Positions 1-12,130 of a stretch of 64,000 bases of DNA are shown piece after piece; the first letter of the stretch is position 1; each line of letters starts with the position of its first letter. Both the position numbers and the translations under genes were made by a program. The notes under the pieces are model-generated. The model saw only the letters and a list, made by a program, of their open reading frames with translations. It did not search any database and was not told the DNA's origin. The stretch covers positions 11,490,536 through 11,554,535 of the forward strand of contig NC_064534.1 in the NCBI RefSeq assembly GCF_023856365.1, in the 5' to 3' direction. This stretch comes from Brienomyrus brachyistius. Taxonomy: Eukaryota; Chordata; Actinopteri; Osteoglossiformes; Mormyridae.

Positions 1-298
1 CAGCAGTCTGTCTCGAACTTGCAAGTGTATCTCTGCCATTCCATGAGATTCTTGCTGTTTATTCATGAAGCAGAACTTTCTTTATTCATCAATGTCCCAA
101 TCTGGATGCCCTGAAATGAATCTCTTAATTTCACCCAAAATTAATTTTGTGTTACCACAAAATTAAGTCTTCATATTAATGTCTTGTTACAATTCAACAT
201 CCGAACAGCAGTAACAGGCTTAATTAAAGAATAATACAAGAAACGTACCCTTCGGATTGATAGCCTGGTCACAGTTTGGTGCAATTTCAGTACAACAT

Positions 299-520
299 CC
301 ATCTATCCATTGTCCAAACCGCTTATCCTGTTGGGTTGCAGGGAGTCCAGAGTCTATCCTGGAAGCTATGGGCACGAACAACCCAGGACGGGGGCCAGCC
401 CATCACAGGGCACACTCACACACCATTCACTCACACACTCACACCTACGGGCAATTTAGTAACTCCAAACTCCTCACATATGTAACCCAGGCAGAGACCA
501 CTGCACCATCATGCTGCCCC
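299..520 (-). mobile_element. tRNA-derived SINE with (ATGG)n tail, in UGT unit A
   Basis: This is a minus-oriented SINE body beginning at its tail (atccatctatccattg, then the aaccgcttatcctg block) and ending near the tRNA-like head (accactgcaccatcatgctg). It is flanked by a 13-bp target duplication ttcagtacaacat at 286-298 and 521-533. A head-truncated orthologous copy lies at 10,544-10,750, so the insertion predates the duplication. Confidence 0.8.
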
Positions 521-1064
521 TTCAGTACAACATGAACAATATAATTTGTTTATAATTATTAGAATTACAAACACAATTTAGAACAGCTGAAAATCAAAGG
601 CAGTGGGTCTGTTTATGTGTCTGAATGAAAAAACCTAAGACTTCTTTGTATTAAAATTGCACGTTAAAATAAATATAGGAAATAAATGTATAAATCAAAA
701 ATGTAGCATCATAGCAAACATAAGGAGTGTGTTGAACATCTAGTTCATATATATATTCATTTGTTTCATTGTGCATACCTAACCAAAAATGATGCACCGA
801 ATAGTACACAAATGGTAAATTAAAAAAGCATTAAATTAACAAGAATCCTTTAGAGGAGCTTTGTATTGATTTATGCATATTTGCTCCAAGAACCAATTTT
901 AAAGTGTGTTCAGAAGGATGCAATCTTGTTACAATGATGTTACAATACTTTTTAATTTTTTAATAAATGAAAATGAAATGTATTTCAAATATTATTTTTA
1001 AATAACTATTTTAAATGAATGGGTGATATGGATTTGTTCAGTTTTCAATTTGCAGCCATTGTTT

Positions 1065-1454
1065 GGGGCAGCATGTTGGCACAGTGGTTAGCACTGCTGC
1101 CTTACAACAATCAGGTTCTGGCTTTGGTCCCAGATCTTTCTGTGTGGAGTTTGCACACTCTCCCCTTTTTCACTGGGGGCTCTGGATTCTGTGTGGAGTT
1201 TGCACACTCTCCCTGTGTTCACATGGGTTTTTGCGGGGGGCTCCGGTTTCCTCCCACGGTCTGAAAGCATGCAGGTTAGGTTGATTGGTGTGTCTAAATT
1301 GGCCCTGTACTTGTGTGGGTGTGTGAGCCTTGCAGTGTGTTGGTGCCCACCCAGGGTTGGGTCCTGCCTGCACCAAGTGTTCCCAGGATAGGCTCCAGTC
1401 CCCCCTGGGACTCCAGTTGGGATTCAGCAGTTTCAGAAAATGGATGGATGGATG
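1065..1454 (+). mobile_element. Long SINE-like element with (ATGG)n tail, unit A
   Basis: The head is ggggcagcatgttggcacag with an A-box-like stretch. A block around tgtgtggagtttgcacactc is duplicated internally. The standard SINE body (cctcccac.gtctgaaagcatgcaggtt) and a gataggctccag to atggatggatgg tail follow. The copy in unit B is at 11,356-11,732. Confidence 0.75.
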
Positions 1455-1700
1455 AATTTCCAGTCAGCCGTCAAATTCCAATTCAAAGACTAAAACTGAA
1501 CTGGTGTTTTTCTGGACTTGGAATTGGAATCGACTGCTGAGCTTCGGCAACAGACTCGGTCTTGTCTTGGACTAGCAGCCTTGTTGGACTCGGTCATGAC
1601 TCAGACTGGAATTGATAAGGACACGGTTTCAAACTCGGCTAAGGTGGACTAGAACAAACCACTATCCTCAATCCTAGATAAATGATCTTGGTTTATTTGG
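1455..1700. repeat. Degenerate gactcggtc-rich repeat, unit A (B at 11,733-11,980)
   Basis: Loosely repeated 'actcggtcttgtcttgg' and 'gactcggtcatgactcag' motifs are present in both units. It resembles anonymous low-complexity repeats of fish genomes. No coding potential was seen. Confidence 0.4.
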
Positions 1701-1716
1701 ATGTACAATTTGCAGT

Positions 1717-2014
1717 TGTCACAGGTCGCTCGCGATCGCTGGGTGAGCGTGCAGGCAGGCGAACGAGCAGGAACAGGCAAGCAGGCAAAGTACGGGAAAA
1801 ACGGGGGTTTAATCTGGATCGGGCAGGGCAGTACAGGACAGAAGCACGAACATTGACTGACATCAATGATGGACCAGAGGAACAGGTCAGACCAGGACTT
1901 AAATACACAGAGACTAATCAACGTAAGCGGACAAAGCTGGAGACGATCAGGGAAGCACACGTGGGTAATCAGGGGGTGTGGCACACACGAGGAGCGGACG
2001 AGCCGGGCATGACA
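1717..2014 (-). mobile_element. Solo LTR-like insertion, unit A only
   Basis: 298 bp with TGTCAC and CATGACA ends, so TG...CA, flanked by a 5-bp duplication gcagt (1712-1716 and 2015-2019). Unit B has one gcagt (11,988-11,992) and no insert, a clean empty site. On the minus strand a tatttaag TATA-like box precedes a degenerate polyadenylation region (agattaaacccc), as in an LTR. It is the same family as the insert at 14,063-14,360. No internal retroelement sequence is present. Confidence 0.7.
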
Positions 2015-2173
2015 GCAGTCATGGCTGATTGCATTTTTACATCTAATACTCAACAGTGAGCCACACAAATAAAAGGTAATCATTACGTTCTGCCATTTCA
2101 AAACAGTACCATTTAGAGAAGAGGGACGTTATGTCACTTATGAAATACACAATAAGATGCAAGAATACACAAG

Positions 2174-5100
2174 TCATTCGCTTTTGCTTTTCGTTTTTGG
2201 TTTCCTGCAGCACTTCCTGAAGCAGAATCTGCAGGTTTTGAGGAAGAGGAGGACCGCCAGTGCCACAGTGGTTAGCAGCACGGCCAACACGTCCAGACTG
2301 TGGTACTGATACCAGGTCAAGTTGTGTGCCTGCACACGGAGGTGCTTGGCTCCTTTGTGCCGGATCACAAACTCGATCCAGAATACTGCTTGGTCCAGTG
2401 GGGTCATTGGCTGGTCGTGTTGAATCCTTGACAGTCTCATCGCATTCTCCTTATACCTGCCCATCACATAAAAAGATCACAAATGCCGTTTTGGTTAACT
2501 GTGATTAATCAACTTCATTTTGATTCATATAACTACAAATAATGTTTCCTTGTATTTTGAAAGTCTTGAAACAATATGGGCTGCGTATGTTAAATTGTGA
2601 CACATTGTACTTGAAATGGGGGCGGCGTGGTGCAGTGGTTAGCGCTGTTGCATCGCACCTCTGGGACCCGGGTTCGAATCCCGGGTCACTTGTGTGTGGA
2701 GTTTGCATGTTCTCCCCATGTCGTCGTGGGGTTTCCTCTGGGTGCTCTGGTTTTCCCCCACAGTCCAAAAACATGCTGAGGCCAATTGGACTTGCTAAAT
2801 TGCCCGTAGGTGTGCATGTGTGAGTGAATGGTCTGTGGTTGGACTGTGCCCTGTGATGGTCTGATACATTGTATCAGAAATGAAATTGTGCAGCAATAAT
2901 GGTGATGGATGTTTTATTTCAGCTTGTCATATCTGAAAAGAATTTTAATCATTGTGTATTGCTTACGATGGGTCATGGATCACGGTCCTGATGGCATCAA
3001 CGAGATCTTTGGCCTGCATGGAGTTAAAATCGAGGATGACAGCAGCCCCTTTAGCACGCATGTGGATCATGTTGTCCGGTTGGTCAGCAAACAAGGGGAT
3101 TCCCACCATGGGTACCCCATGGTAGATAGCTTCATACACTCCATTTGTCCCACCATGAGTGATGAAAGCCTTGGTCTTTGGGTGGCCTGGAGACAAAACA
3201 GGAGAACTCGCCTGAAGTACATTTACATTTACATTACTCTTTACATTTTATTTCTTTGTTATGTTATATGTTTTTGGACGTCTCCGTTTAACATCGTACC
3301 TAACAGATCATTCTGAGGCATCCAGTCATAAATCTTGGTGTTTGGGGCCAAATTCTCTGGATGTTCTTTGCTGTATCTCCAGAGAACCTGCTCAGTATGA
3401 TGGTTATACAAAGGCTTTGTTAAGAGGACAGTACACTACACTCAGTCACTAACATCATGCAAGTGAAACACTCTTGAGATGGACCTCAGTACTCTGCCCC
3501 TCTGTGGATACTAGGTTGCAGGTTCAACAGCAGGCAGGAAAATCAGCAGTTTAAAATTCTGTATCCATCCAGCTGTACAAAGTATCTTTCAAACGCTTGA
3601 AAATATATTTTTGTCATAGAACTAAATAATTCATAATTATTCTGTGCTCTACTCCCTTTTCTATCAGCACTTTCCAGTAAATGTTTTAATATATTCCTTC
3701 ATTGAAAGACATTTTAATAAATTAATGTGGTGTTTTTGTACTCTGGCATCCTAAAGCCTACTCCATCCATCCATCCATCCATCCATTTTCCAAACCGCTT
3801 ATCCTACTGGGTCGCGGGGGGTCCGGAGCCTATCCCAGACGCAATGGGCACGAGGCAGGAAATAACCCAGGACGGGGGGCAGCCCATCGCAGGGCACATT
3901 CACACACCATTCACACACCCATACACACCTACGGGCAATTTAGTAAGTCCAATTAGCCTCAGCATGTTTTTGGACTGTGGGGGGAAGCCGCAGTACCCAG
4001 AGGAAACCCCATGACGACATGGGGAGAACATGCAAACTCCACACACGTGTGACCCAGGCGGAGACTCGAACCCAGGTCCCAGTGGTGTGAGACAACAGTG
4101 CTAACCACTGCACCACCATGCCGCCCCCTAAAGCCTACTGATATATTTATTATTTTTTAAAAGGTTGAAATTGTGCTGTACTTGTGCTTTTACCTGCAAG
4201 ACTTGCTTTTTCAGGCAGATAGCCTAAAAATATTCCAGCAGTTTGTAAGGAACCATCAGCGACTTAATCTTATGGGCACAAAACTAGATGCCTGACCTTC
4301 TGCGGTAACTGTCCCAGAGCTGTAGCAATCATTTCTCCTTTCTCTTTGGTGAGGTTCTTCACCATTGACCCGAGTGAGAATACAACAATACCATCATCCC
4401 CAGAACTCTGCACAAACTCCTCCATATCCTGAAAGAGAAATCGAACATTTACCTGTTGGTTACAAAGAAGCCATTTATCCAGACTGTGTTTCATGTGTAT
4501 TTTGTGTGAACATGTTAATTTTCATAGGCCTCTATATGCATTAATTACACAGTAGCATAATAGCTAGCCAAAAATGTAATAACTTATTTCATTATGCACA
4601 GTTATCTTTTTCATTCAAATATTTTATTGCATTATTAGTAAGCTATTACACTGTCGAGTTTTATTACACTGAAAATGGATAACCCCTCCTGGAGCCGACA
4701 CCTTATCGTGGTGGAGGGGTTTGCGTGTTACAATGATCCCAGGAGCTATGTTGTCTGGGGCTTTATGCCCCTGGTAGGGTCACCCAAGGCAAACAGGTCC
4801 TGGGTGAGGAACCAGACGAAGTACGGCTCAAAAACCCCTTTATGATGAGAAAAATCTTGGATTCACGGTTTCCCTTGCCCGGACGCGGGTCACCGGGGCC
4901 CCCCCCTAGAGCCAGGCCTGGGGGTGGGGCTCGATGGCGAGCGCCTGGCGGCCAGGCCTACACCCATGGGGCCTGGTCGGGCGCAGCCCGAACAAGGCAC
5001 GTGGGTCCCCCCTCCAATGGGCTCACCACCCATGGGAGGGGCCATAGGGGTCGGGTGCGAGGTGATCTGGGCGGCGGCCAAAGGCGGGGACCTTGGCGGT

Positions 5101-8100
5101 CCGATCCTCGGCTGCAGAAGCTAGCTCTAGGGACATGGAATGTCACCTCTCTGATGGGGAAAGAGCCTGAGCTGGTGCGCGAGGTTGTGAAGTTCCGGCT
5201 AGATATAGTCGGACTCACCTCGACGCACGGCTTGGGCTCTGGAACCAGTCTCCTTGAGGGGGGTTGGACCCTTTTCCACTCTGGAGTTGCCCGCGGGGAG
5301 AGGCGCCGAGCGGGCGTGGGCATACTTATTGCCCCCAGGCTGGGCGCCTGTACATTGGGGTTTACCGCAGTGGACGAGAGGGTAGCCTCCCTCCGCCTTC
5401 GGGTGGGGGGACGGGTCCTGACTGTTGTTTGCGCTTATGCGCCAAACAGCAGTTCGGAATACCCACCCTTTTTGGAGTCCTTGGAAGGGGTGTTGGAGAG
5501 CGCTCCTCCTGGGGACTCCCTTGTTCTGCTGGGGGACTTCAATGCTCACGTGGGCAGCGACAGTGAGACCTGGAGGGGCGTGATTGGGAGGAACGGCCCC
5601 CCCGATCTGAACCCGAGCGGTGTTTTGTTATTGGACTTCTGTGCTCGTCACGGACTGTCCATAATGAACACCATGTTCAAGCATAAGGGTGTCCATATGT
5701 GCACTTGGCACCAGGACACCCTAGGCCGCAGTTCGATGATCGACTTTGTAGTCGTGTCGTCGGACTTGCGGCCGCATGTTTTGGACACTCGGGTGAAGAG
5801 AGGGGCGGAGCTGTCAACCGATCACTACCTGGTGGTGGGTTGGCTCCGCTGGTGGGGGAGGAAGCCGGCCAGGCCTGGCAGGCCCAAGCGTATAGTGAGG
5901 GTCTGCTGGGAACGTCTGGCGGAATCCCCTGTCAGGGAGAGTTTCAACTCCCACCTCCGGCAGAACTTCTCCCATATCCCGGGGGAGGCGGGGGACATTG
6001 AGTCCGAATGGGCCATGTTCCGTGCCTCCATTGTGGAGGCGGCTGACCGGAGCTGCGGCCGCAAGGTGGTCGGTGCCTGTCGCGGCGGTAATCCCCGAAC
6101 CCGCTGGTGGACACCGGTGGTAAGGGATGCCGTCAAGCTGAAGAAGGAGTCTTATCGGGCCTTTCTGGCCTGTGGGACTCCAGATGCAGCTGACGGCTAC
6201 CGGCAGGCCAAGCGGAATGCGGCTTTGGTGGTCGCTGAGGCAAAAACTCGAGTGTGGGAGGAGTTTGGTGAGGCCATGGAGAACGACTTCCGGACGGCTT
6301 TGAGGAGATTCTGGTCCACCATCCGGCGGCTCCGGGCGGGAAAGCGGTGCAGCATCAACACTATTTATGGTGGGGATGGTGCGCTGCTGACCTCAGCTCG
6401 GGACGTTTTGGGTCGGTGGAGGGAGTACTTCGAAGACCTCCTCAATCCCACCGACACGCCTTCCGATATGGAAGCAGAGTGTGGGGACTTGGGGGTGGAC
6501 TCGCCTATCTCGGGGGTGGAGGTCGCTGAGATGGTCAAAAAGCTCCTCGGTGGCCGGGCCCCGGGGGTGGACGAGATTCGCCCAGAGTTCCTCAAGGCTC
6601 TGGATGCTGCGGGGCTGTCCTGGTTGACACGCATCTGCAGCATCGCGTGGACATCGGGGGCAGTACCTCTGGACTGGCAGACCGGGGTGGTGGTCCCCCT
6701 CTTTAAGAAGGGGGACCGGAGGGTGTGCTCCAACTACAGGGGGATCACACTCCTCAGCCTCCCTGGTAAGGTCTATTCGGGGGTCCTGGAAAGGAGGGTC
6801 CGCCGGATTGTCGAACCTCGGATTCAGGAGGAGCAGTGTGGTTTTCGCCCTGGCCGTGGAACAGTGGACCAGCTCTATACTCTCAGCAGGGTTCTGGAGG
6901 GTTCATGGGAGTTTGCCCGACCAGTCTACATGTGTTTTGTGGACTTGGAAAAGGCATTCGACCGTGTCCCTCGTGGGGTCCTGTGGGGAGTGCTCCGGGA
7001 GTATGGGGTACCGGGCTCCCTTTTAAGGGCGGTTCGGTCCCTGTATGACCGGTGCCAGAGTTTGGTCCGCATGGGCGGCAATAAGTCGGACTCGTTTCCG
7101 GTGAGGGTTGGACTCCGTCAGGGCTGCCCTTTGTCACCGATTCTGTTCATAGTTTTTATGGACAGAATTTCTAGGCGCAGCCAGGGCGTTGAGGGCGTCC
7201 GGTTCGGTGACCTCAGGATTAGGTCTCTGCTTTTTGCGGATGATGTGGTTCTGTTGGCCTCATCGAGCCGTGACCTTCAGCTCTCACTGGAGCAGTTCGC
7301 AGCCGAGTGCGAAGCGGCTGGGATGAGAATCAGCACCTCCAAATCCGAGACCATGGTTCTCAGCCGGAAAAGGGTAGAGTGCTCTCTCCGGGTTGGGGAT
7401 GGGGTCCTCCCCCAAGTGGAGCAGTTTAAGTATCTCGGGATCTTGTTCACGAGTGGGGGAACGATGGAGCGGGAGATCGACAGGCGGATCGGTGCGGCGT
7501 CAGCAGTCATGCGGGCGCTGCATCGGTCTGTCATGGTGAAGAGAGAGCTGAGCCAAAAGGCGAAGCTCTCGATTTACCAGTCGATCTACGTTCCTACCCT
7601 CACCTATGGTCATGAGCTTTGGGTAGTGACCGAAAGAACGAGATCGCGGGTACAAGCGGCCGAAATGAGTTTCCTCCGCAGGGTGGCTGGGCTCTCCCTT
7701 AGAGATAGGGTGAGGAGCTCAGTCATTCGGGAGGGACTCAGAGTAGAGCCGCTGCTCCTCCGCATCGAGAGGAGCCAGATGAGGTGGCTCGGGCATCTGA
7801 TCAGGATGCCTCCGGGACGCCTCCCTGGGGAGGTATTCCGGGCATGTCCCACTGGGAGGAGGCCCCGGGGAAGACCCAGGACACGCTGGAGAGACTATGT
7901 CTCTCGGCTGGCCTGGGAACGCCTCGGGGTCCCCCCAGAGGAGCTGGACGAAGTGGCCGGGGAGAGGGAAGTCTGGGTCTCCCTGCTGAGGCTGCTGCCC
8001 CCGCGACCCGACTCCGGATTAAGCGGGAGATGATGGATGGATGGATGGAAAATGGATAAAGAACTACATTGTTGACAGTTATTACATCACTGGCTACTAC

Positions 8101-9971
8101 GGGCCTAAAATGTCATGTTTATTCATCTGAAATATATGTGCTCTTTTCCAAAACATGATTGTAAGATTTTCTTAACCCTGGATTCCCTCTTCGGTCTTTT
8201 AGAAGGGACCAAATAAGGTACTAGCAACTACAATGATAAGGGTGATAGAGATTTGCAGAAATCAATCATTAAAATTTTTTTTTTTAAATATGCTTTATTC
8301 ATTCCTACATATACATTCTTGCAAGAAAAGTTGAGTAGAATGTAGAATGCATTTGCTGTTAGTTTAATTTGTACATGAGTTTTGTATTTATGACTGTTTT
8401 GTATTTTCTATCTATAAGTTAAAAATGATTTTGTTGTGAAAACATCCTTAATTTATGTGTCTTTATGTTATTTACCATCCATCTTCCATTACTTCTTAAT
8501 CCTTATTAATTTAATGTTGTCTGCTGCTTTTGTTATTGAATTATTGAGTCAGAGCTTATTACTACTCCTTCAGCATCTCTGCTCCCAATGTTTATTACTG
8601 TAAATTCAAGTTATATGGACAAGTAGACAAGTCAGTGTGAAAATAACTCCTTGTACTGATTAAGGATTATAGCCATGATAAGGAAACGCAGTGGTTGTAG
8701 GTAGGAAATACCATGTATGAAGGGGAAATCGGTTTGTTCTTACCTGAGGGAGCGGCTTAGCAGGCTTACAGTGAAGCCCTCCAACAAACTTAAAGTTGGG
8801 AAGAAAAGGTCGTGGATACTCTAAATCCCAGTATGTGCGAATCAGCCAGATATCAGCTGTCCCCATTGTCTCACAAAGGGTGGTGGGTTTCCCTTTTGGA
8901 AAAAGAACAATCGAGTCAAACTAAACCATCAATAATATTTCATGATGACGTATTATGCAGTATCGTTTCAACACTTTCTATATGTCTGGTGTTCTAATGG
9001 CACTATGGGTATGAAGTAGTATGTTCTTGTAAAATAATAGTACTGTAACTACAGCAGCATAACTGATAAATAACATCCTTTATACAATTGAAGTCAAGCA
9101 ACAAATACCAGAGCTTCCTGTTCTTGGAACAATCAGCAAACTCATGTTACGGTGTAAAACACAGGCGGAGCAGACCACAATCCTGCCATATACAGGGCTG
9201 TGACAGGATTAAAGTAATTCAATTCAGTGCCCCAAATAGTATCTGCTTACCTAAAATTTCACTGTAGAACTTGTCAAAGTCTCTCCATAGCATCGTTGCA
9301 AGTAGATCCTGAGACCAGTAGAAGAGTAAGTTCATCATTCTATCAATAAATCCCATCTGGTCAGTATACTTGCTCATCGCACCCGGTACGAACGATGGGG
9401 GTGCTGGCAGTTGCCCACAGAGCCTTTCCATGACGTTGGCAACAGAGAAGCGTAGCGTGTACACCAGAGGAATGCCGAGCTTTGCAGCTACCAGCTCTCC
9501 GCATGGAGATACTGGATCAACCAGTATGACTTGGAATCCATCTTTTCTGAAACTCTCCATTAAATGCTCTGACTCCACTAGCTCATTACAAGTCTGAAAC
9601 ATTACCTTCAAGATTTTGTTTGCTATTTTGTAGAATTTAATGAATATCTCCAAGAGGTTCATGTGCCCCATTTCATACATTGAAAAGCTAATGAAGTCTT
9701 CTAAAGAACTCTTCATTTGCTCCACAGAAACTGACGTATTGAATATCTTGTAGCTCCAGGGTGAATCTTCAGTTGGGTCCATAGAAAGGGAAGCATTAGG
9801 AGCCACCACTGTGACTTCATGCCCTCTCTCTACTAGTCTTCCCAGCACAGGTTTCAGGTTAATCCAGTGACTGTTTTCGGCATACCACACCAAAATTTTG
9901 CTACAGTCTGTACTCTGTAATGTACAACTTTGTAGAAACAAATAAGCAAGTCCGTAATACATGAACTTCAT
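2174..9971 (-). CDS. ugt2: UDP-glucuronosyltransferase 2-family, copy A, six exons
   Basis: Coding exons on the minus strand are 9251-9971, 8744-8892, 4297-4428, 3300-3387, 2967-3186 and 2174-2456. All junctions are GT/AG and phases are continuous, giving 530 residues. The family conjugates glucuronic acid from UDP-glucuronate to lipophilic acceptors at the ER lumenal face. Seen: a signal-type N-terminus, a catalytic-type His at 35 (motif NSHWINL), an Asp at 152 ([11 protein letters not shown]), the UGT signature from FITHGG (371) to FADQPDN (402), a hydrophobic anchor near the C-terminus ([17 protein letters not shown]) and a terminal KSKSE, which fits a KxKxx ER-retrieval signal. The six-exon layout with these exon sizes is that of UGT2 rather than a single-large-exon fish UGT. 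Intron 2 carries a 3.4 kb LINE and intron 3 a SINE. The exact UGT2 subfamily member cannot be named without a tree. Confidence 0.95.
2618..2865 (+). mobile_element. tRNA-derived SINE, intron 5 of UGT copy A, tail lost
   Basis: The head contains an A-box-like tggtgcagtgg and a B-box ggttcgaatcc, the pol III promoter of a tRNA-derived SINE. The body runs to gccctgtgatggtctg, where the 3' tail is missing. A related, full-length element sits at the matching position in copy B. Confidence 0.8.
3763..4126 (-). mobile_element. Full-length tRNA-derived SINE, intron 3 of UGT copy A
   Basis: 364 bp flanked by a perfect 13-bp duplication cctaaagcctact (3750-3762 and 4127-4139). The tail (ccatccatccatcc) is at the left and the tRNA-like head (ctaaccactgcaccaccatg) at the right. 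The matching part of unit B is deleted, so it gives no clean empty site. Confidence 0.9.
4671..8059 (+). mobile_element. Full-length APE-type LINE with target site duplication
   Basis: The whole insertion is bounded by a 12-bp repeat gaaaatggataa (4671-4682 and 8048-8059). Unit B keeps the empty site once, at about 14,379-14,390. The 5' UTR begins near cccctcctggagccgacacc. The single ORF runs almost to the 3' end, and the 3' tail is only (tgga)n. It is antisense to the UGT gene, in intron 2. The very short 3' UTR with a tandem tail resembles RTE-like elements, but clade assignment needs a tree. Confidence 0.93.
4842..8033 (+). CDS. LINE ORF: endonuclease/reverse transcriptase
   Basis: This is one uninterrupted frame of 1063 codons. 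The first about 90 residues are low-complexity, and true translation may start later. The apurinic-type endonuclease begins at [17 protein letters not shown] and includes [10 protein letters not shown] and the STDH motif (about residues 96-325). The reverse transcriptase includes [24 protein letters not shown], the motif A stretch [12 protein letters not shown], motif [14 protein letters not shown] and the catalytic [12 protein letters not shown]. The C-terminal segment has [10 protein letters not shown] and a [12 protein letters not shown] basic patch. No RNase H domain was seen. GC content is clearly higher than in the flanks. With all core motifs intact, the copy is recent and could be competent (inference). 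Confidence 0.95.
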   Translation: MMRKILDSRFPLPGRGSPGPPPRARPGGGARWRAPGGQAYTHGAWSGAARTRHVGPPSNGLTTHGRGHRGRVRGDLGGGQRRGPWRSDPRLQKLALGTWNVTSLMGKEPELVREVVKFRLDIVGLTSTHGLGSGTSLLEGGWTLFHSGVARGERRRAGVGILIAPRLGACTLGFTAVDERVASLRLRVGGRVLTVVCAYAPNSSSEYPPFLESLEGVLESAPPGDSLVLLGDFNAHVGSDSETWRGVIGRNGPPDLNPSGVLLLDFCARHGLSIMNTMFKHKGVHMCTWHQDTLGRSSMIDFVVVSSDLRPHVLDTRVKRGAELSTDHYLVVGWLRWWGRKPARPGRPKRIVRVCWERLAESPVRESFNSHLRQNFSHIPGEAGDIESEWAMFRASIVEAADRSCGRKVVGACRGGNPRTRWWTPVVRDAVKLKKESYRAFLACGTPDAADGYRQAKRNAALVVAEAKTRVWEEFGEAMENDFRTALRRFWSTIRRLRAGKRCSINTIYGGDGALLTSARDVLGRWREYFEDLLNPTDTPSDMEAECGDLGVDSPISGVEVAEMVKKLLGGRAPGVDEIRPEFLKALDAAGLSWLTRICSIAWTSGAVPLDWQTGVVVPLFKKGDRRVCSNYRGITLLSLPGKVYSGVLERRVRRIVEPRIQEEQCGFRPGRGTVDQLYTLSRVLEGSWEFARPVYMCFVDLEKAFDRVPRGVLWGVLREYGVPGSLLRAVRSLYDRCQSLVRMGGNKSDSFPVRVGLRQGCPLSPILFIVFMDRISRRSQGVEGVRFGDLRIRSLLFADDVVLLASSSRDLQLSLEQFAAECEAAGMRISTSKSETMVLSRKRVECSLRVGDGVLPQVEQFKYLGILFTSGGTMEREIDRRIGAASAVMRALHRSVMVKRELSQKAKLSIYQSIYVPTLTYGHELWVVTERTRSRVQAAEMSFLRRVAGLSLRDRVRSSVIREGLRVEPLLLRIERSQMRWLGHLIRMPPGRLPGEVFRACPTGRRPRGRPRTRWRDYVSRLAWERLGVPPEELDEVAGEREVWVSLLRLLPPRPDSGLSGR

Positions 9972-10031
9972 GATGACAAATGAGAACGTCTGAGTTGAAC
10001 CCGCACTGTGCCATATTTGTATTAGGATGAA

Positions 10032-10044
10032 TGTAATTATTAAC
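10032..10044 (-). promoter_or_regulatory. HNF1-like site upstream of UGT copy A
   Basis: The minus strand reads GTTAATAATTACA about 60 bp upstream of the start codon, close to the HNF1 consensus GTTAATNATTAAC. HNF1 sites just upstream of the start are established in mammalian UGT2B promoters. The same motif lies at the same distance in copy B. Function is inferred. Confidence 0.55.
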
Positions 10045-10543
10045 TAAAAGGTTGAAAGTTTTTAAGTGCCCCAAGACACGTCCTTGAAATAAGATTGATA
10101 AGCGAATAGTTTCACCGAGCTGCAGGAATCATGGGAAGCGCCGCATTTCATCTCACAAATAAAGTGTATCAAATTAAGCTGTATAAGTTAGCCATCTGTA
10201 TACCCTTCTGTAATCCAACCAGCAGTCTGTCTCGAACCTGCAAGTGTATCTCTGCCATTCCATGAGATTCTTGCCATTTATTCATGAAGCAGAACTTTCT
10301 TTATTCATCAATGTCCCAATCTGGATGCCCTGAAATGAATCTCTTAATTTTACCCAAAATTAATTTTGTGTTACCACAAAATTAAGTCTTCATATTAATG
10401 TCTAGTTCCAATTCAACATCCGAACAGCAATAACAGGCTTAATTAAAGAATAATATGAGAAACATACCCTTCGGATTGATCAGTGTTTCCCATTTTCCCC
10501 GCTGATAGCCTGGTCAGAGTTTGGTGCAATTTCAATACAACAT

Positions 10544-10750
10544 CGATCCATCCATTGTCCAAACCGCTTATCCTGTTGGGTTGCGGGGAGTCCAGAGTCT
10601 ATCCTGGAAGCTACGGGCACGAACAACCCAGGATAGGGGGCCAGCCCTTCACAGGGCACACTCACACACCATTCACTCACACACTCACACCTACGGGCAA
10701 TTTAGTAACTCCAAACTCCTCACATATGTAACCCAGGCAGAGACCACTGA
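10544..10750 (-). mobile_element. Head-truncated SINE, duplicate of the one at 299
   Basis: Same insertion as in unit A, with the same left flank (ttcaatacaacat). The tRNA-like head and the right target duplication were lost by a small deletion in unit B. Confidence 0.75.
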
Positions 10751-11355
10751 CCATGAACAATATAATTTGTTTATAATTATTAGAATTACAAACACAATTC
10801 AGAACAGCTGAAAATCAAAGCCAATGGGTCTGTTGATGTGTCTGAATGAAAAAACCTAAGACTTATTTGTTTTAAAATTGCATGTTAAAATAAATATAGG
10901 AAATAAATGTATAAATCAAAAATGTAATATCATAACAAACATAAGGAGCGTGTTGAACATCTAGTTCATATATGTATTCATTTGTTTCATTGTGCATACC
11001 TAACTGAAAATGATGCATCGAATAGTACACGACGAGTACGTGTACCGGTACACCCTTATTACATAGTTGTGTGTGCACTTTATCTTTAAGCACATCATAT
11101 AAATGTTCAATTTAAAAAGCATTAAATTAAAAAGAATCCTTTAGAGGAGCTTTGTATTGATTTATGCATATTTGCTTCAAGAACCAATTTTAAAGTATGT
11201 TCAGCAGGATGCAATCTTGTTACAATGATGTTACAATACTTTTAAATTTTTTAATAAATGAAAATGAAATGTATTTCAAATATCATTTTTAAATAACTAT
11301 TTTAAATGAATGGGTGATATGGATTTGTTCAGTTTTCAGTTTGCAGCCGTTGTTT

Positions 11356-11732
11356 GGGGCAGCATGGTGGCACGGTGGTTAGCACTGCTGCCTTACAACA
11401 ATGAGGTTCAGGCTTTGGTCCCAGACCTTTCTGTGTGGAGTTTGCACACTCTCCCCTTTTTCACTGGGGGCTCTGGATTCTGTGTGGAGTTTGCACACTC
11501 TCCCTGTGTTCACATGGGATTTTGCGGGGGGCTCCGGTTTCCTCCCACAGTCTGAAAGCATGCAGGTTAGGTTGATTGGTGTGTCTAAATTGGCCCTGTA
11601 CTTGTGTGGGTGTGTGCGCCCTGCAGTGTGCAGGTTGGTTCCTCGCTGCACCAAGTGTTCCCAGGATAGGCTCCAGTCCCCCCTAGGACCCCAGTTGGGA
11701 TTCAGCAGTTTCAGAAAATGGATGGATGGATG
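11356..11732 (+). mobile_element. Long SINE-like element with (ATGG)n tail, unit B
   Basis: Duplicate of the element at 1,065, sharing the same internal duplication of the tgtgtggagtttgcacactc block. It carries a small deletion relative to A in the stretch before the ccaagtgttcccaggatagg segment. Confidence 0.75.
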
Positions 11733-12130
11733 AATTTCCAGTCAGCCGTAGAATTCCAATTCAAAGACTAAAATTGAACTGGTTTTTCTGGACTTGGAAT
11801 TGGAATCGACTGCTGAGCTTCGGCAAAAGACTCGGTCTTGTCTTGGACTAGCAGCCTTGTTGGACTCGGTCATGACTCAGACTGGAATTGATAAGGACAC
11901 GGTTTCAAACTCGGCTAAGGTGGACTAGAACAAACCACTATCCTTAATCCTAGATAAATGATCTTGGTTTATTTGGATGTACAATTTGCAGTCATGGCTG
12001 ATTGCATTTTTACATCTAATGCTCAACAGTGAGCCACACAAATAAAAGGTAATCATTACATTCTGCCATTTAGAGAAGAGAGATGTTTTGTCACTTATGA
12101 AATACACAATAAGATGCAAGAATACAGATG

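Noticed and set aside
1693..2101. ORFs of 71-150 codons at 1,649-2,101 as a protein
   Set aside because: They overlap a solo LTR-like insertion that is absent from the sister unit, with no conserved domain.
2618..2700. Possible tRNA gene (A-box and B-box present)
   Set aside because: The boxes belong to a SINE head. The sequence does not close into a cloverleaf and continues into the SINE body.
4890..8059. Other ORFs inside the LINE on both strands
   Set aside because: They are shadows of the high-GC retrotransposon reading frame.
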